Source of the DNA: Tabrizicola_A sp965284335
GTDB lineage: Bacteria > Pseudomonadota > Alphaproteobacteria > Rhodobacterales > Rhodobacteraceae
Strand: one strand, 5' to 3'
Assembly: GCF_965284335.1 (NCBI RefSeq)
Contig: NZ_OZ260076.1
DNA length: 64,000 nucleotides
The position numbers and the translations under genes are program-made. Of this stretch, positions 1 to 8,014 are shown in pieces. A model generated the notes under the pieces. That model made no database searches and was not told the origin of the DNA. It saw only the letters and a program-made list of their open reading frames with translations. Numbering within the stretch: position 1 is the stretch's first letter; every line of letters starts with the position of its first letter.

Positions 1-617
1 GGCACGATAACGTCGATAAAGGCGGTGGCGCGCAGCATCTCGGCCACCATGGCGCGGTCGCGGGTGGGGATGAGCTGGATCGCCGCCTCGGGCAGACCGG
101 CCTCGGCCAGACCCTGCACCATGCAGGCATGGAGCGCCTGCGAGGAATGAAAGCTTTCGCTGCCGCCGCGCAGGATCACGGCATTGCCAGCCTTGAGGCA
201 GAGCGCGCCCGCATCGGCGGTGACATTGGGGCGGGATTCATAGATCACGCCGACCACGCCCAAGGGGGTGGCAACGCGTTGAATATGCAGCCCGTTTGGC
301 CGCGTCCACTGGTCAAGCACGCGCCCCACCGGATCGCGCTGTTCGGCCACTTGCCGCAAGGCATCCACAATCCCGCGCAGGCGCGTCTCGTTCAGCATCA
401 AGCGGTCCAGCATGGCGGGCGAAAGACCCTTTTCGGTGCCATAGGCCAGATCCAGCACATTGGCATCAAGGATCTCATCGCGCCGCGCCCAGACGGCGGC
501 GGCGGCGGCTTGCAGGGCGGCGGCCTTGCGCTCAGAGGAGGCATAGGCCAGCTCTGCCGCGGCGGCACGGGCAGCGGTGCCGATCTCACTCATCATTGCG
601 CGATAGTCGTCGCTCAT
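1..617 (-). CDS. proA: Gamma-glutamyl phosphate reductase, N-terminal part (runs off the left edge)
   Basis: NADPH-dependent reduction of gamma-glutamyl phosphate to glutamate semialdehyde, the second step of proline synthesis in the cytoplasm. Read leftward from the ATG ending at 617, the protein begins MSDDYRAMMSEIGTAARAAA and continues through the segment VIYESRPNVTADAGALCLK and the glycine-rich stretch AVILRGGSE, both typical of ProA in the aldehyde dehydrogenase superfamily. About 205 of roughly 420 residues lie in the window; the catalytic cysteine region is outside. It is the last visible gene of the leftward obgE-proB-proA series, 90 bp after proB, so co-transcription is likely. Confidence 0.93.
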   Translation of the reverse strand, partial: MSDDYRAMMSEIGTAARAAAAELAYASSERKAAALQAAAAAVWARRDEILDANVLDLAYGTEKGLSPAMLDRLMLNETRLRGIVDALRQVAEQRDPVGRVLDQWTRPNGLHIQRVATPLGVVGVIYESRPNVTADAGALCLKAGNAVILRGGSESFHSSQALHACMVQGLAEAGLPEAAIQLIPTRDRAMVAEMLRATAFIDVIV

Positions 618-707
618 CCTGCTCTCCGCCCGTATCCGGAGTTTGGCACAAACTCCGCATCGGAAAATTGAAATTTTCCGAACCGATTTCTGCAAAGAAA
701 TCGGCTC

Positions 708-1823
708 TCAGATCACCATATCGTCGCGATGCACAAGGGCCGAGCGCCCTTGATAGCCCAAGATCCCGGCAATATCGCCCGACCGATGCCCGGCAATCGC
801 ACGCGCCTCGGCCACCGTATAGCGCACCAATCCCTTGCCCAGAACTTCGCCCGCAGGTGACAAGATCGCCACCGGATCACCCCGCCCAAAGCTGCCGGTC
901 ACCTCGGTCACACCCGCCGGAAGCAAGCTTTTTCCCGCCTTCAGCGCGGTTACGGCCCCCGCATCCAGCCGCAATTCCCCGCGCGGCTTCATCGCGTTGA
1001 TCCAGCGTTTGCGTGCGGCCTGAGGATCGCCCTTTGGCACAAACCACGTCCGCGTGGCCCCGCGCGCCAAGGCCTGCAAGGGGCGCGGGGTTGAGCCTTC
1101 CATGATCGCCATGGCACAGCCCCCCGCCACAGCGGTTTTCGCCGCCAGAAGCTTGGTCTTCATGCCGCCTTTCGACAGGCCCGAAATCGGATCGCCCGCC
1201 ATCGCCTCGATCTCGGGCGTGATCTTCGTCACGATGTCAAAGCGTTCGGCCGTCGGGTCCTCTTTCGGATTGGCCGAATAAAACCCGTCGACATCCGACA
1301 GAAGGATCAGCTGATCGGCCCCGACCGTCACCGCGATTTGCGCGGCCAGCCGGTCATTGTCGCCAAAGCGAATCTCATCGGTGGCCACGGTGTCGTTTTC
1401 ATTGACGATCGGCACCACGCCCAGACCTAGCAGGGTTTCCATCGTGGCGCGGCTGTTCAGATAACGGCGGCGGTCCTCGGTGTCTTCCAGCGTCACCAAA
1501 ACCTGCCCCGTGGTGATGCCATGGGGTGCGAGCACCTCTTCATAGGCGCGGGCAAGGCGGATTTGGCCGACGGCAGCGGCGGCCTGCGACTGCTCCAGCG
1601 TCAGCGCGCCATCGCCCAAGCCCAGCACCTTGCGCCCCAGCGCGATAGAGCCTGACGACACCAGCACCACATCACTGCCGCGCAGCTTGGCCTCGGCCAC
1701 ATCCATGGCAAGGGCGGAAAGCCAGCCCTGTTTCAACCCGGTCTGGCGATCCACCAAAAGGGCCGAGCCGATCTTGATGACCAGTCGTTTCGCCGCCGTC
1801 ACATCAGGCGCAATCAAGGGCAT
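708..1823 (-). CDS. proB: Glutamate 5-kinase
   Basis: ATP-dependent phosphorylation of glutamate, the first and normally feedback-inhibited step of proline synthesis. The 371-residue protein has an N-terminal amino-acid kinase domain (about residues 10-255; KIGSALLVD near the start, VNENDTVATDEIRFGDND, and SGLSKGGMKTKL) followed by a C-terminal PUA domain (about 275-360), the usual full-length two-domain form. The start at 1823 is preferred because its ATG overlaps the obgE stop as TAATG, which implies translational coupling. A start four codons upstream is open but would overlap obgE further. It belongs to the leftward operon with obgE and proA. Confidence 0.95.
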   Translation of the reverse strand: MPLIAPDVTAAKRLVIKIGSALLVDRQTGLKQGWLSALAMDVAEAKLRGSDVVLVSSGSIALGRKVLGLGDGALTLEQSQAAAAVGQIRLARAYEEVLAPHGITTGQVLVTLEDTEDRRRYLNSRATMETLLGLGVVPIVNENDTVATDEIRFGDNDRLAAQIAVTVGADQLILLSDVDGFYSANPKEDPTAERFDIVTKITPEIEAMAGDPISGLSKGGMKTKLLAAKTAVAGGCAMAIMEGSTPRPLQALARGATRTWFVPKGDPQAARKRWINAMKPRGELRLDAGAVTALKAGKSLLPAGVTEVTGSFGRGDPVAILSPAGEVLGKGLVRYTVAEARAIAGHRSGDIAGILGYQGRSALVHRDDMVI

Positions 1824-2845
1824 TACGGCTGCCACGGTCCTGTCTCCACCTGCGGGGCCTCGCCTTCGATGGTAGCGTAAAGCGCGCGCAACACCTCTTG
1901 CACGCCCCGCCCCGACACGCCCGAAATCACATGCACCGGCCCGCCGGATGCCTTTTCCAAAGCACGGCGGCGGTCGGAAATCTGCTTTGGGTCCATCGCA
2001 TCAACCTTGTTCAGCGCCAAGATCCGGGGCTTGTCGCCCAAAACGTCGGAATAGGCCTCCAACTCATGCACGATGGTGCGATAATCCTTGGTAATCGTGG
2101 CCGAGGTGCCATCCACCAGATGCAACAGCACCTTGCAGCGCTCGACATGGGCCAGAAACTGAATCCCCAATCCGCGCCCTTCGCTCGCCCCTTCAATCAG
2201 GCCGGGAATATCGGCCATCACGAATTCCTTGCCATCGACGCCGACGACGCCAAGGTTCGGCACCAAGGTGGTAAAGGGATAATCGGCAATCTTGGGCCGG
2301 GCGTTTGAGACGGCGGCCAGAAAGGTGGATTTCCCGGCATTGGGCAGGCCCAATAGACCCGCATCGGCAATGAGCTTCAGCCGCAGCCAGATCGTGCGCT
2401 CCACCCCCTCTTGCCCCGGATTGGCCCGGTTCGGCGCGCGGTTGGTGGCGGATTTGAACTGCAAATTCCCCCAGCCGCCATTGCCGCCCTTGGCCAAAAG
2501 CACGCGCTGACCCGGCTCGGTCAGATCGGCGATCACGGTTTCTTCGTCCTCATCGATGATCTCGGTGCCCAAAGGCACCTTCATCACAATGTCATCGCCG
2601 GTTTTGCCGGTTTTCTGGCTGCCCATGCCGGGCTGGCCCGATTTGGCAAAGAAATGCTGCTGATAGCGATAGTCAATCAGCGTGTTCAGCCCTTCAACCG
2701 CTTCGGCCCAGACCGAACCGCCATGGCCGCCATCGCCCCCATCGGGGCCACCAAATTCGATGAATTTCTCGCGCCGGAACGACACGCAGCCCGCCCCGCC
2801 GCCGCCCGAGCGGATATAGACTTTGGCAAGGTCAAGGAACTTCAT
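1823..2845 (-). CDS. obgE: GTPase Obg/CgtA
   Basis: Essential ribosome-associated GTPase that acts in 50S subunit assembly and stress control. The 340-residue protein starts MKFLDLAKVYIRSGGGGAG, the hallmark of the glycine-rich Obg fold (1-158). A G domain follows with P-loop GLPNAGKST, switch region DYPFTTLVPNLG, G3 DIPGLIEGA and the guanine-specificity motif NKVD. The start at 2845 was chosen because the Obg fold begins there; an ATG 18 codons upstream has no family support. It lies between the rplU-rpmA genes and proB, the usual order in Rhodobacteraceae. Confidence 0.96.
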   Translation of the reverse strand: MKFLDLAKVYIRSGGGGAGCVSFRREKFIEFGGPDGGDGGHGGSVWAEAVEGLNTLIDYRYQQHFFAKSGQPGMGSQKTGKTGDDIVMKVPLGTEIIDEDEETVIADLTEPGQRVLLAKGGNGGWGNLQFKSATNRAPNRANPGQEGVERTIWLRLKLIADAGLLGLPNAGKSTFLAAVSNARPKIADYPFTTLVPNLGVVGVDGKEFVMADIPGLIEGASEGRGLGIQFLAHVERCKVLLHLVDGTSATITKDYRTIVHELEAYSDVLGDKPRILALNKVDAMDPKQISDRRRALEKASGGPVHVISGVSGRGVQEVLRALYATIEGEAPQVETGPWQP

Positions 2846-2987
2846 CGTGGTCGCTTTCAAAAGGATCGCCAGAACAGGCGATAGAGGACAAAGCGGCAAG
2901 TCTCAAGCCTTGGCGCGCAGGTCTTGCGCCTTTCCAAATACTCAAACTTGCCCGGCCAGCCCCGATGCGCGCGGCTGGGATATGGGG

Positions 2988-3560
2988 TCAGCCCAGCGTG
3001 CGGATATAGGTCCAGGTTGGCACACGCGCACCGCGCGCGACGGAAAAAGTCTCGGCATCGCCCAGATATTCGAAACCGCAATTGGTCAACACCTTGGCCG
3101 ATCCGGGGTTGTCTTGAAACACCTCGGCAAAGAAGGTGCGGTCGCCCAGCGGGTTGGCGGCCACAAGGGCGCGCACCGCCTCCGAGGCGATCCCGGTGTT
3201 CCACATCTGCGGCGCAACCCAAAAGCCCACCTCGGATTGGCCGCGATGTGGGCCTTTCTGGCCGGGCTTGCCGATTTCCATCGGCTTCAGGCTGATGACA
3301 CCCAAAAGCTCTGACAAGCCGGTGGCCGAGCCATCCATCGCCCAGACCGTGCCGCGGCTTTCGCCCGCCATGGCGCGGGCAATAAAGGCCTCAATCGCGC
3401 CGGGGGGCAGGGGATGGGGAATGCTGCGCGTCGCTTCGGCCACCCGCTTATCGCCGGCATAAAGCGCACAAAGCCCGGCATCCGAGGGCCGCAGCGCCCG
3501 CAATAGGAAGCGCCCAGCGGCGATGCTGTCGACAGGTGCGATCGGCTGGTCAAGGGTCAT
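2988..3560 (-). CDS. GNAT-family N-acetyltransferase (RimJ/RimL-like)
   Basis: A 190-residue acetyl-CoA-dependent acetyltransferase. Visible family features are the N-terminal RFLLRALRPSDAGLCALY (strand 1/helix 1 region), a central EVGFWVAPQMWNTGIASEAV that resembles the acetyl-CoA binding motif A of RimJ/RimL-type enzymes, and the C-terminal NPGSAKVLTNCGFEYLGD. The start at 3560 has a GGAGAG ribosome site just upstream; longer starts lack one. Acceptor unknown. Its position between rpmA and obgE in the leftward operon is common in this family of bacteria, so a ribosomal protein substrate is possible but is inference only. Confidence 0.85.
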   Translation of the reverse strand: MTLDQPIAPVDSIAAGRFLLRALRPSDAGLCALYAGDKRVAEATRSIPHPLPPGAIEAFIARAMAGESRGTVWAMDGSATGLSELLGVISLKPMEIGKPGQKGPHRGQSEVGFWVAPQMWNTGIASEAVRALVAANPLGDRTFFAEVFQDNPGSAKVLTNCGFEYLGDAETFSVARGARVPTWTYIRTLG

Positions 3561-3636
3561 GGCATCTCTCCGAACCACAGCAGGCCCTCTTGGGGGCCGC
3601 TGAACAGGGTGAATATGGGGAGCAAGCATCGACATG

Positions 3637-3873
3637 TCAGCCTTGCTCCGGGAACAAAATATGATTTTCGGTTTGCCCAATAGTTTGCGCGCCAGTTTGC
3701 CCGCCAGTTTGCGCGGCGGTTTTTGGCTTCGCCGGCTCTCGCGCCAAGACGCGCACAAAGGTTTGCAGCGCCGCCCCTGTCAGCCCAAGGCGGTTTGCCT
3801 CGGCCAATGCCGCGGCGAAATGCGGACCCGGCGCAAGGCCAAGGTTCAAAAGATCCTGCTGTGTCACGGTCAT
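3637..3873 (-). CDS. Small protein of unknown function (78 aa)
   Basis: Encodes 78 residues beginning MTVTQQDLLNLGLAPGPHF. The first 45 residues read like a small helical domain with the pattern LxLGLxPGPxFxxALxxAN, reminiscent of short helical segments seen next to RtcB-type ligases or at the end of CCA-adding enzymes; that resemblance is weak and I do not assign a function. The tail is a low-complexity run of TGGQTGAQTIGQTE repeats. It lies between rpmA and the GNAT gene on the same strand, so it is probably read with the operon. It may also be a decayed or lineage-specific insert. Confidence 0.5.
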   Translation of the reverse strand: MTVTQQDLLNLGLAPGPHFAAALAEANRLGLTGAALQTFVRVLAREPAKPKTAAQTGGQTGAQTIGQTENHILFPEQG

Positions 3874-3984
3874 CTTGCGGGCTGTCCTGTGTGACGGGGG
3901 CGCTTGGCGATACTTGGGTCTGTGCCAGACGTTGGCCTTGCGTTGGCCTCGTGCGGGGCTGCGAGGAGGGCGGAGTGGGGCTTG

Positions 3985-4028
3985 ACCAGAAAAGAGACGG
4001 GGGACCGGCTTTTCAGCCGATCCCCCGT
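3985..4028 (-). terminator. Intrinsic terminator after rpmA
   Basis: Read on the minus strand, a 14-bp stem with one or two non-Watson-Crick pairs (ACGGGGGATCGGCT paired to AGCCGGTCCCCCGT, loop GAAA) is followed by the T-rich run CTCTTTTCT. It lies 28 bp beyond the rpmA stop and would end or attenuate rplU-rpmA transcription before the small ORF and obgE. Confidence 0.8.
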
Positions 4029-4055
4029 TTATGGTCTAAACCTTGGGTGCGCGGC

Positions 4056-4325
4056 TTATTCAGCGGCCTCGGCAGTCGGGAGCACCGAAATAAAGGTGCG
4101 GCCCTTCAGGCCTTTCTTGAAGGTTACCTTGCCCTCGACGGTGGCAAAAATGGTGTGGTCGCGGCCCATGCCGACGCCCACGCCCGGGAACCATTCGGTG
4201 CCGCGCTGACGCACGATGATATTGCCCGGAATGGCCGCCTGGCCACCGAACAGCTTGACGCCCAAACGACGGCCCGCGGAATCGCGGCCGTTGCGAGAGG
4301 AGCCGCCTGCCTTTTTATGTGCCAT
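4056..4325 (-). CDS. rpmA: 50S ribosomal protein L27
   Basis: Large-subunit protein near the peptidyl-transferase centre. The 89-residue product begins MAHKKAGGSSRNGRDSAGRR and contains VKLFGGQAAIPGNIIVRQRG, both diagnostic of bL27, and its length is normal. It follows rplU by 15 bp on the same strand and is followed by a strong intrinsic terminator, so rplU and rpmA form a transcription unit with partial read-through towards obgE. Confidence 0.98.
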   Translation of the reverse strand: MAHKKAGGSSRNGRDSAGRRLGVKLFGGQAAIPGNIIVRQRGTEWFPGVGVGMGRDHTIFATVEGKVTFKKGLKGRTFISVLPTAEAAE

Positions 4326-4340
4326 GGGGGAGTTCTCCTC

Positions 4341-4727
4341 TTACTTGGTTTCGTGCGCGGCACGGCGGGCATCGGCGGTGCCGATGGCGGCCTTGACGCC
4401 CGATTTGTCCGCGCCGGATGCCATGATCTCGGCCACGCGAACCAGCGTCCACTTTTGACGGTGGCCCTTGGTGCGCTGCGACGAATGCTTACGGCGACGC
4501 TTCACATAGTGAATGGTCTTTTCGCCTTTGATGTTGTCAATGACATCGGCCTGAACCGCAGCCCCTGCCACCACCGGCGCGCCCACGGTGATCTTGTCAC
4601 CGCCAAGCATCAGAATTTCGTTGAACTGGACTTTATCGCCAGCCACAGCGTCAATCAGTTCCACGCGCAGGACATCGCCTGCCCGAACGGTATACTGCTT
4701 GCCACCGGTCTTGATGACCGCAAACAT
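4341..4727 (-). CDS. rplU: 50S ribosomal protein L21
   Basis: Large-subunit protein bL21, 128 residues from the start MFAVIKTGGKQYTVRAGD at 4727. The motif KIRYKRRKHY-type signature is present here as IHYVKRRRKHSSQRTKGHRQ. The C-terminal 25 residues (rich in A, K and D) extend beyond the E. coli protein (about 103 aa), which is usual in alphaproteobacteria. The start was chosen over an ATG 19 codons upstream because the family begins here and an AAGGAA ribosome site lies 7 bases before it. First gene of the leftward operon. Confidence 0.97.
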   Translation of the reverse strand: MFAVIKTGGKQYTVRAGDVLRVELIDAVAGDKVQFNEILMLGGDKITVGAPVVAGAAVQADVIDNIKGEKTIHYVKRRRKHSSQRTKGHRQKWTLVRVAEIMASGADKSGVKAAIGTADARRAAHETK

Positions 4728-4833
4728 GGGTCGTTCCTTTTCTGTCAGCCGCGCCCTGTGGCCCCCCCTTGATTTTGCAATCATCGGGTGTTCGTGGGTT
4801 TCCCCGCCTCGGACAGCGCGCCCCCCAAGGGGA

Positions 4834-4932
4834 CGTCATGAAAATTGCCCGCGCAGATTCGCATCTGTGCGGGATAGCGGCTTATCAAGGCAAACTGCCC
4901 ATCTGTCAAGCAGGGCTGAAGATATGGCCGCG
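4834..4932. repeat. 99-bp stem-loop repeat, copy A
   Basis: Direct repeat of 5871-5969, about 85 percent identical by eye (roughly 15 differences in 99 positions). It contains an imperfect inverted repeat, CCCGCGCAGAT then TCGC then ATCTGTGCGGG, able to fold into a hairpin. The differences between the copies change most codons in the only open frame, so it is probably not protein coding. The two copies bracket the nitrilase gene at 5094. The remainder of 4728-5093 should hold the rplU promoter; I see no gene in it. Confidence 0.75.
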
Positions 4933-5093
4933 ATCACCGCCCTATCAAGGGCCGAGGGGGTGGGGCTGGCCCTCGGCCTTGGGGTTCAGCCTGGCCCTCG
5001 CCCGGATCTATCCGGGCAAGAGACCGCCGCCAGAGGCTTGGCATAAGGGCCGCTTTGGCGCAAGCTGAGGTTCAGGATAGCGGAGGGCGGATC

Positions 5094-5852
5094 ATGCGGC
5101 TGGCGTTGTGGCAAGGGTATTCGGTGGATGGCGACATCACCGCAGGGCTGGCACAGGCCGAGGCGGCTTTGGCTGCCGCCGGGGCGATGGGGGCTGAGGT
5201 TTTGGTGCTGCCCGAATGCTGGTTGCCCGGCTATAACACCGCCCGCTTGGCCGATCTGGCACTGACGCGTGGGGGCGCGTGGCAAGACCGGCTTTCCGCC
5301 GCCTGCGCCCGGTCAGGATGCGGGGTGGTCATGGGCTATGCCGAACGCGCCGAGGACGGGCTGTATAATGCCGCTTTGGCCTTGGACAAAACGGGCCGCG
5401 AGGTGGCGCATTACCGCAAGATCCAGCTTTTCGGCCCGCGCGAGGCGGCGATTTATCGGCCCGGCTCGTCCTATGTCACCTTTGATCTGGGAGGTGTGAA
5501 GGCGGCGCTGTTGATCTGTTACGATGTGGAATTCGCCCCCCATATCGCCGCGCTCGCGGCGCAAGGGGTCGAGGTGGTGCTGGTGCCCACCGCAAATATG
5601 ATGCCCTTCACCCATGTGATGCGCGCCACGGTTCCGGCGATGGCGGCCAATCACGGGGTGGCGATTGTCTATGCCAATTTCTGCGGGTCAGAGGGCGATC
5701 TGACCTATGCGGGCCGATCCCTCATTGCAGGCCCGCATGGCGAGGTGGTGGCCCAGGCCCATACGGTGCCAACCCTTTTGGTGGCCGATTTGCCACCGCG
5801 CGATCCGGGCTATCTGTCCACCCAAGCCCAGGATTTTCGCGCGATCATCTGA
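5094..5852 (+). CDS. Carbon-nitrogen hydrolase (nitrilase superfamily)
   Basis: Hydrolyses an amide or nitrile C-N bond; substrate unknown. The 252-residue protein shows the whole catalytic set: Glu in VLVLPECWLPGYN, Lys in HYRKIQLFGPREA, and the nucleophile Cys in ALLICYDVEFAP. It has the usual single-domain length and no signal peptide. The ATG at 5094 is preferred because GGAGGG lies six bases upstream; an in-frame start 13 codons earlier has none. The gene stands alone between the two 99-bp repeats, and its last 31 bp including the stop codon recur at 18131-18171. Confidence 0.87.
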   Translation: MRLALWQGYSVDGDITAGLAQAEAALAAAGAMGAEVLVLPECWLPGYNTARLADLALTRGGAWQDRLSAACARSGCGVVMGYAERAEDGLYNAALALDKTGREVAHYRKIQLFGPREAAIYRPGSSYVTFDLGGVKAALLICYDVEFAPHIAALAAQGVEVVLVPTANMMPFTHVMRATVPAMAANHGVAIVYANFCGSEGDLTYAGRSLIAGPHGEVVAQAHTVPTLLVADLPPRDPGYLSTQAQDFRAII

Positions 5853-5862
5853 CACCGCGCCC
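5822..5862. repeat. 41-bp direct repeat, left copy (3' end of the nitrilase gene)
   Basis: Matches 18131-18171 at 40 of 41 positions (G at 5831 against C at 18140). The left copy holds the last codons and the TGA of the nitrilase gene plus 10 bp beyond it; the right copy is orphaned upstream of galE. The two copies bound the polysaccharide island in direct orientation, 12,309 bp apart. Confidence 0.85.
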
Positions 5863-5870
5863 CAACCAGA

Positions 5871-5969
5871 CGCCATGAAAATTGCCCGCGCAGATTTGCA
5901 TCTGTGCAGAATAGTGGCTCATCATGGCGAACTGTGCAGCTGTCAAACGCGGCTGAAGATATGGCTGCG
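5871..5969. repeat. 99-bp stem-loop repeat, copy B
   Basis: Second copy of the element at 4834-4932. The hairpin core is shorter here (CGCAGAT, TTGC, ATCTGTGC). The repeat begins 19 bp after the nitrilase stop and ends exactly one base before the last base of the kpsT reading frame on the other strand, so it forms the space between two converging genes and could act as a transcription end signal. Confidence 0.75.
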
Positions 5970-6626
5970 TCAGGCTTCCATGTTGCGTTCGTGATGCGCG
6001 ATGGCCGCTTCGATGTCGTCGTAAAAGGTCAGGTTTCCATCTTCCAAAACCGCTCCGGCCTGACATAATGTACGCACCATGCGCATAGAGTGGCTGACAA
6101 CGAATGCCCCAGAGTTCTCCATGCGTGCTTTAAAGACAGACGAACTTTTGGATTTAAAATTGGCGTCACCGACGGATGTCACCTCATCGACCAGATAGGT
6201 GTCAAACGGGATCCCCATCGAGACCCCAAACGCCAAGCGTGATCGCATTCCGGCGGAATAGGTGCGGAAGGGGAGGTGAAAGTGCATACCCAGTCCCGCA
6301 AAGTCTTCTACGAAATCCACAAGTTGATCGGTATCTACCCCGTAAATCCGAGCAACAAATCGGGTGTTCTGCGCCCCGGACAAGTCAGGATGAAAAGATC
6401 CGGCAAATCCCACCGGCCATGAGATGCTGCCTGTTGACACGATCCGCCCCGATGTCGGGGCTTGAGTTCCCGCGATCATTTGCAACAGCGTCGATTTACC
6501 GGCCCCATTGCGACCGAGTAGGGCTACTGAAAGCCCCGAGGGAAACTCCATGTTCACATCCCGCAGCACCACCTTGCGGCGGCCTTCAAGGGTGAAAATC
6601 TTGGTCAGTTTTTCCAGCCGGATCAT
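5970..6626 (-). CDS. kpsT: Capsular polysaccharide ABC exporter, ATP-binding subunit (KpsT-like)
   Basis: ATPase that powers export of a lipid-linked capsule polymer across the inner membrane with KpsM. The 218-residue protein has a Walker A GRNGAGKST near residue 39, the ABC signature YSAGMRSRLAFGVSM, a degenerate Walker B TYLVDEV and the switch histidine in VVSHSMRM. These are the features and length of the KpsT/CtrD/BexA group and set it apart from the longer Wzt type. It follows the kpsE-like gene by 12 bp on the same strand; the partner permease gene at 8015 is divergent. Confidence 0.92.
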   Translation of the reverse strand: MIRLEKLTKIFTLEGRRKVVLRDVNMEFPSGLSVALLGRNGAGKSTLLQMIAGTQAPTSGRIVSTGSISWPVGFAGSFHPDLSGAQNTRFVARIYGVDTDQLVDFVEDFAGLGMHFHLPFRTYSAGMRSRLAFGVSMGIPFDTYLVDEVTSVGDANFKSKSSSVFKARMENSGAFVVSHSMRMVRTLCQAGAVLEDGNLTFYDDIEAAIAHHERNMEA

Positions 6627-6638
6627 TACCGCGGTCCC

Positions 6639-7892
6639 CTAGCGCCGGTCCTTCAAGGAGTAGACCAACAGTGTGGCGATCGACCACAAGAGCATAAGGA
6701 ACAGGCCAAGCAGACCCAGAATGACCAGCCTTTCGGGATAGCGCGACACCTCCGCCGTCGTTGGCAAGACATGCGCGGCAAGATAGCGACTGGTGCGCAT
6801 ACTTTCGGCACGCGCTGCATCATAGGTTGAAAGCGCCGCGACATAGGCCTGCTCGGCGAATTCGCGGTCCACTAAAAGGCGCTCGTAATCACCCGCAAGG
6901 GCCGCATAGTCTTTCTGACCATCCTCGGCGCCTACCTTGGCACGCTCGGCGGCGATGCGCGCAACAATAACCTCAGCCCGACGTTTGGCTTGGATGAGCC
7001 GAGGATCAGAGTCGCCCACATCGGCCAAGAGATCAATTTCGATCTGCGCCTCGGCCAGCTGATTTTCCAAACTGCCAACAAGCCCAGCCTGCGCCTGAAA
7101 ATCGGTGGCTGGGTCAACGATCTGGTTCTTGACGCGGAAAGAGGTCATCGCTTCGCGTGCTTCACGTAGGCGGTTTTGCGCAACCTTGAGCTCTTCTCGC
7201 GCAAAGCGCACGGCGTCTTCGCGCGCAACGGCGCTGAGTTGGTTTATCATCCGAGCGCTTTCATCCAAAAGCGCCTGTGCAATTGCTGTTGCATCGGCAG
7301 GCTCAAAAGCCAGAACGCGCACTTCGATCAGACCTGTCGCGCTGTCATACGAGGTTTTGACCATGCGCTTCCAGTAGTCCACCAAATCCTCGATGGTTCC
7401 GTCCGCATCAAGCACAAAGATCGGATCGCCCGAGGGCTTGGACCATAGGGCGCGCAGGTTTATGCGCGAATCCATATCTGCCACAAGCTTTTGGCTGCGT
7501 AAGTACTCATATAGAATGTCAGTATCCGAAGAGGAAGATTTGGTCAGCCCAGACAGACCACCCAGAAGGTCTGTCGCGCCGGCGGAATCCTCTCGGCGCA
7601 CCGAGAAGCCTACTGTCGAGGCGTATTGATCCTTAGCCACGCCCCAAAGATAGGCAGATGCAATCAAAAGGGGCAGAGCGACCACGGTAAACAATGACAG
7701 CAGAACAAGCCGATGCCGCGTTCGAACTTTTGCTTTCTGCGCCATCGGACGAATGATGACAGGCGCCACCGTCGGGGCCAAACGCCGCTTGGTGCGGGGG
7801 CCGGCACCCGCGGGTTTTGCGGGATCTTGGACCGGATCAATAGCTTCGGGCGACAAATCGGGTTCGACTGGCAATGGAGAAGACGACGACAC
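6639..7892 (-). CDS. kpsE: Capsule export inner-membrane protein (KpsE/CtrB-like polysaccharide co-polymerase)
   Basis: Inner-membrane adaptor that joins the ABC exporter to the outer-membrane pore. The 417-residue protein has a proline-rich cytoplasmic N-terminus (1-60), one membrane segment near residues 65-87 (VLLSLFTVVALPLLIASAYL), a long periplasmic part with predicted coiled coil (about 215-340, rich in E, A, R and L), and a second membrane segment near the C-terminus (LVILGLLGLFLMLLWSIATL). This topology and length fit the PCP-3 family. The start is a GTG at 7892 with AGG upstream. Operon with kpsT; divergent from kpsM across about 120 bp. Confidence 0.9.
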   Translation of the reverse strand: MSSSSPLPVEPDLSPEAIDPVQDPAKPAGAGPRTKRRLAPTVAPVIIRPMAQKAKVRTRHRLVLLSLFTVVALPLLIASAYLWGVAKDQYASTVGFSVRREDSAGATDLLGGLSGLTKSSSSDTDILYEYLRSQKLVADMDSRINLRALWSKPSGDPIFVLDADGTIEDLVDYWKRMVKTSYDSATGLIEVRVLAFEPADATAIAQALLDESARMINQLSAVAREDAVRFAREELKVAQNRLREAREAMTSFRVKNQIVDPATDFQAQAGLVGSLENQLAEAQIEIDLLADVGDSDPRLIQAKRRAEVIVARIAAERAKVGAEDGQKDYAALAGDYERLLVDREFAEQAYVAALSTYDAARAESMRTSRYLAAHVLPTTAEVSRYPERLVILGLLGLFLMLLWSIATLLVYSLKDRR

Positions 7893-8014
7893 GGAACCTC
7901 ACGTATTGGTTTGTTTCCCAATCCATAATCCTACATAGTGCTGAACCAAAAGCCTAGGACCGTTCTGGTCGAGGCCGGAGAATCGCCGTTTATGCGCGCA
8001 GGACTGCCACCAAG

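Noticed and set aside
129..671. Plus-strand open frames opposite proA
   Set aside because: They lie entirely over the proA reading frame, have no family features and reflect the GC-rich codon pattern of the real gene.
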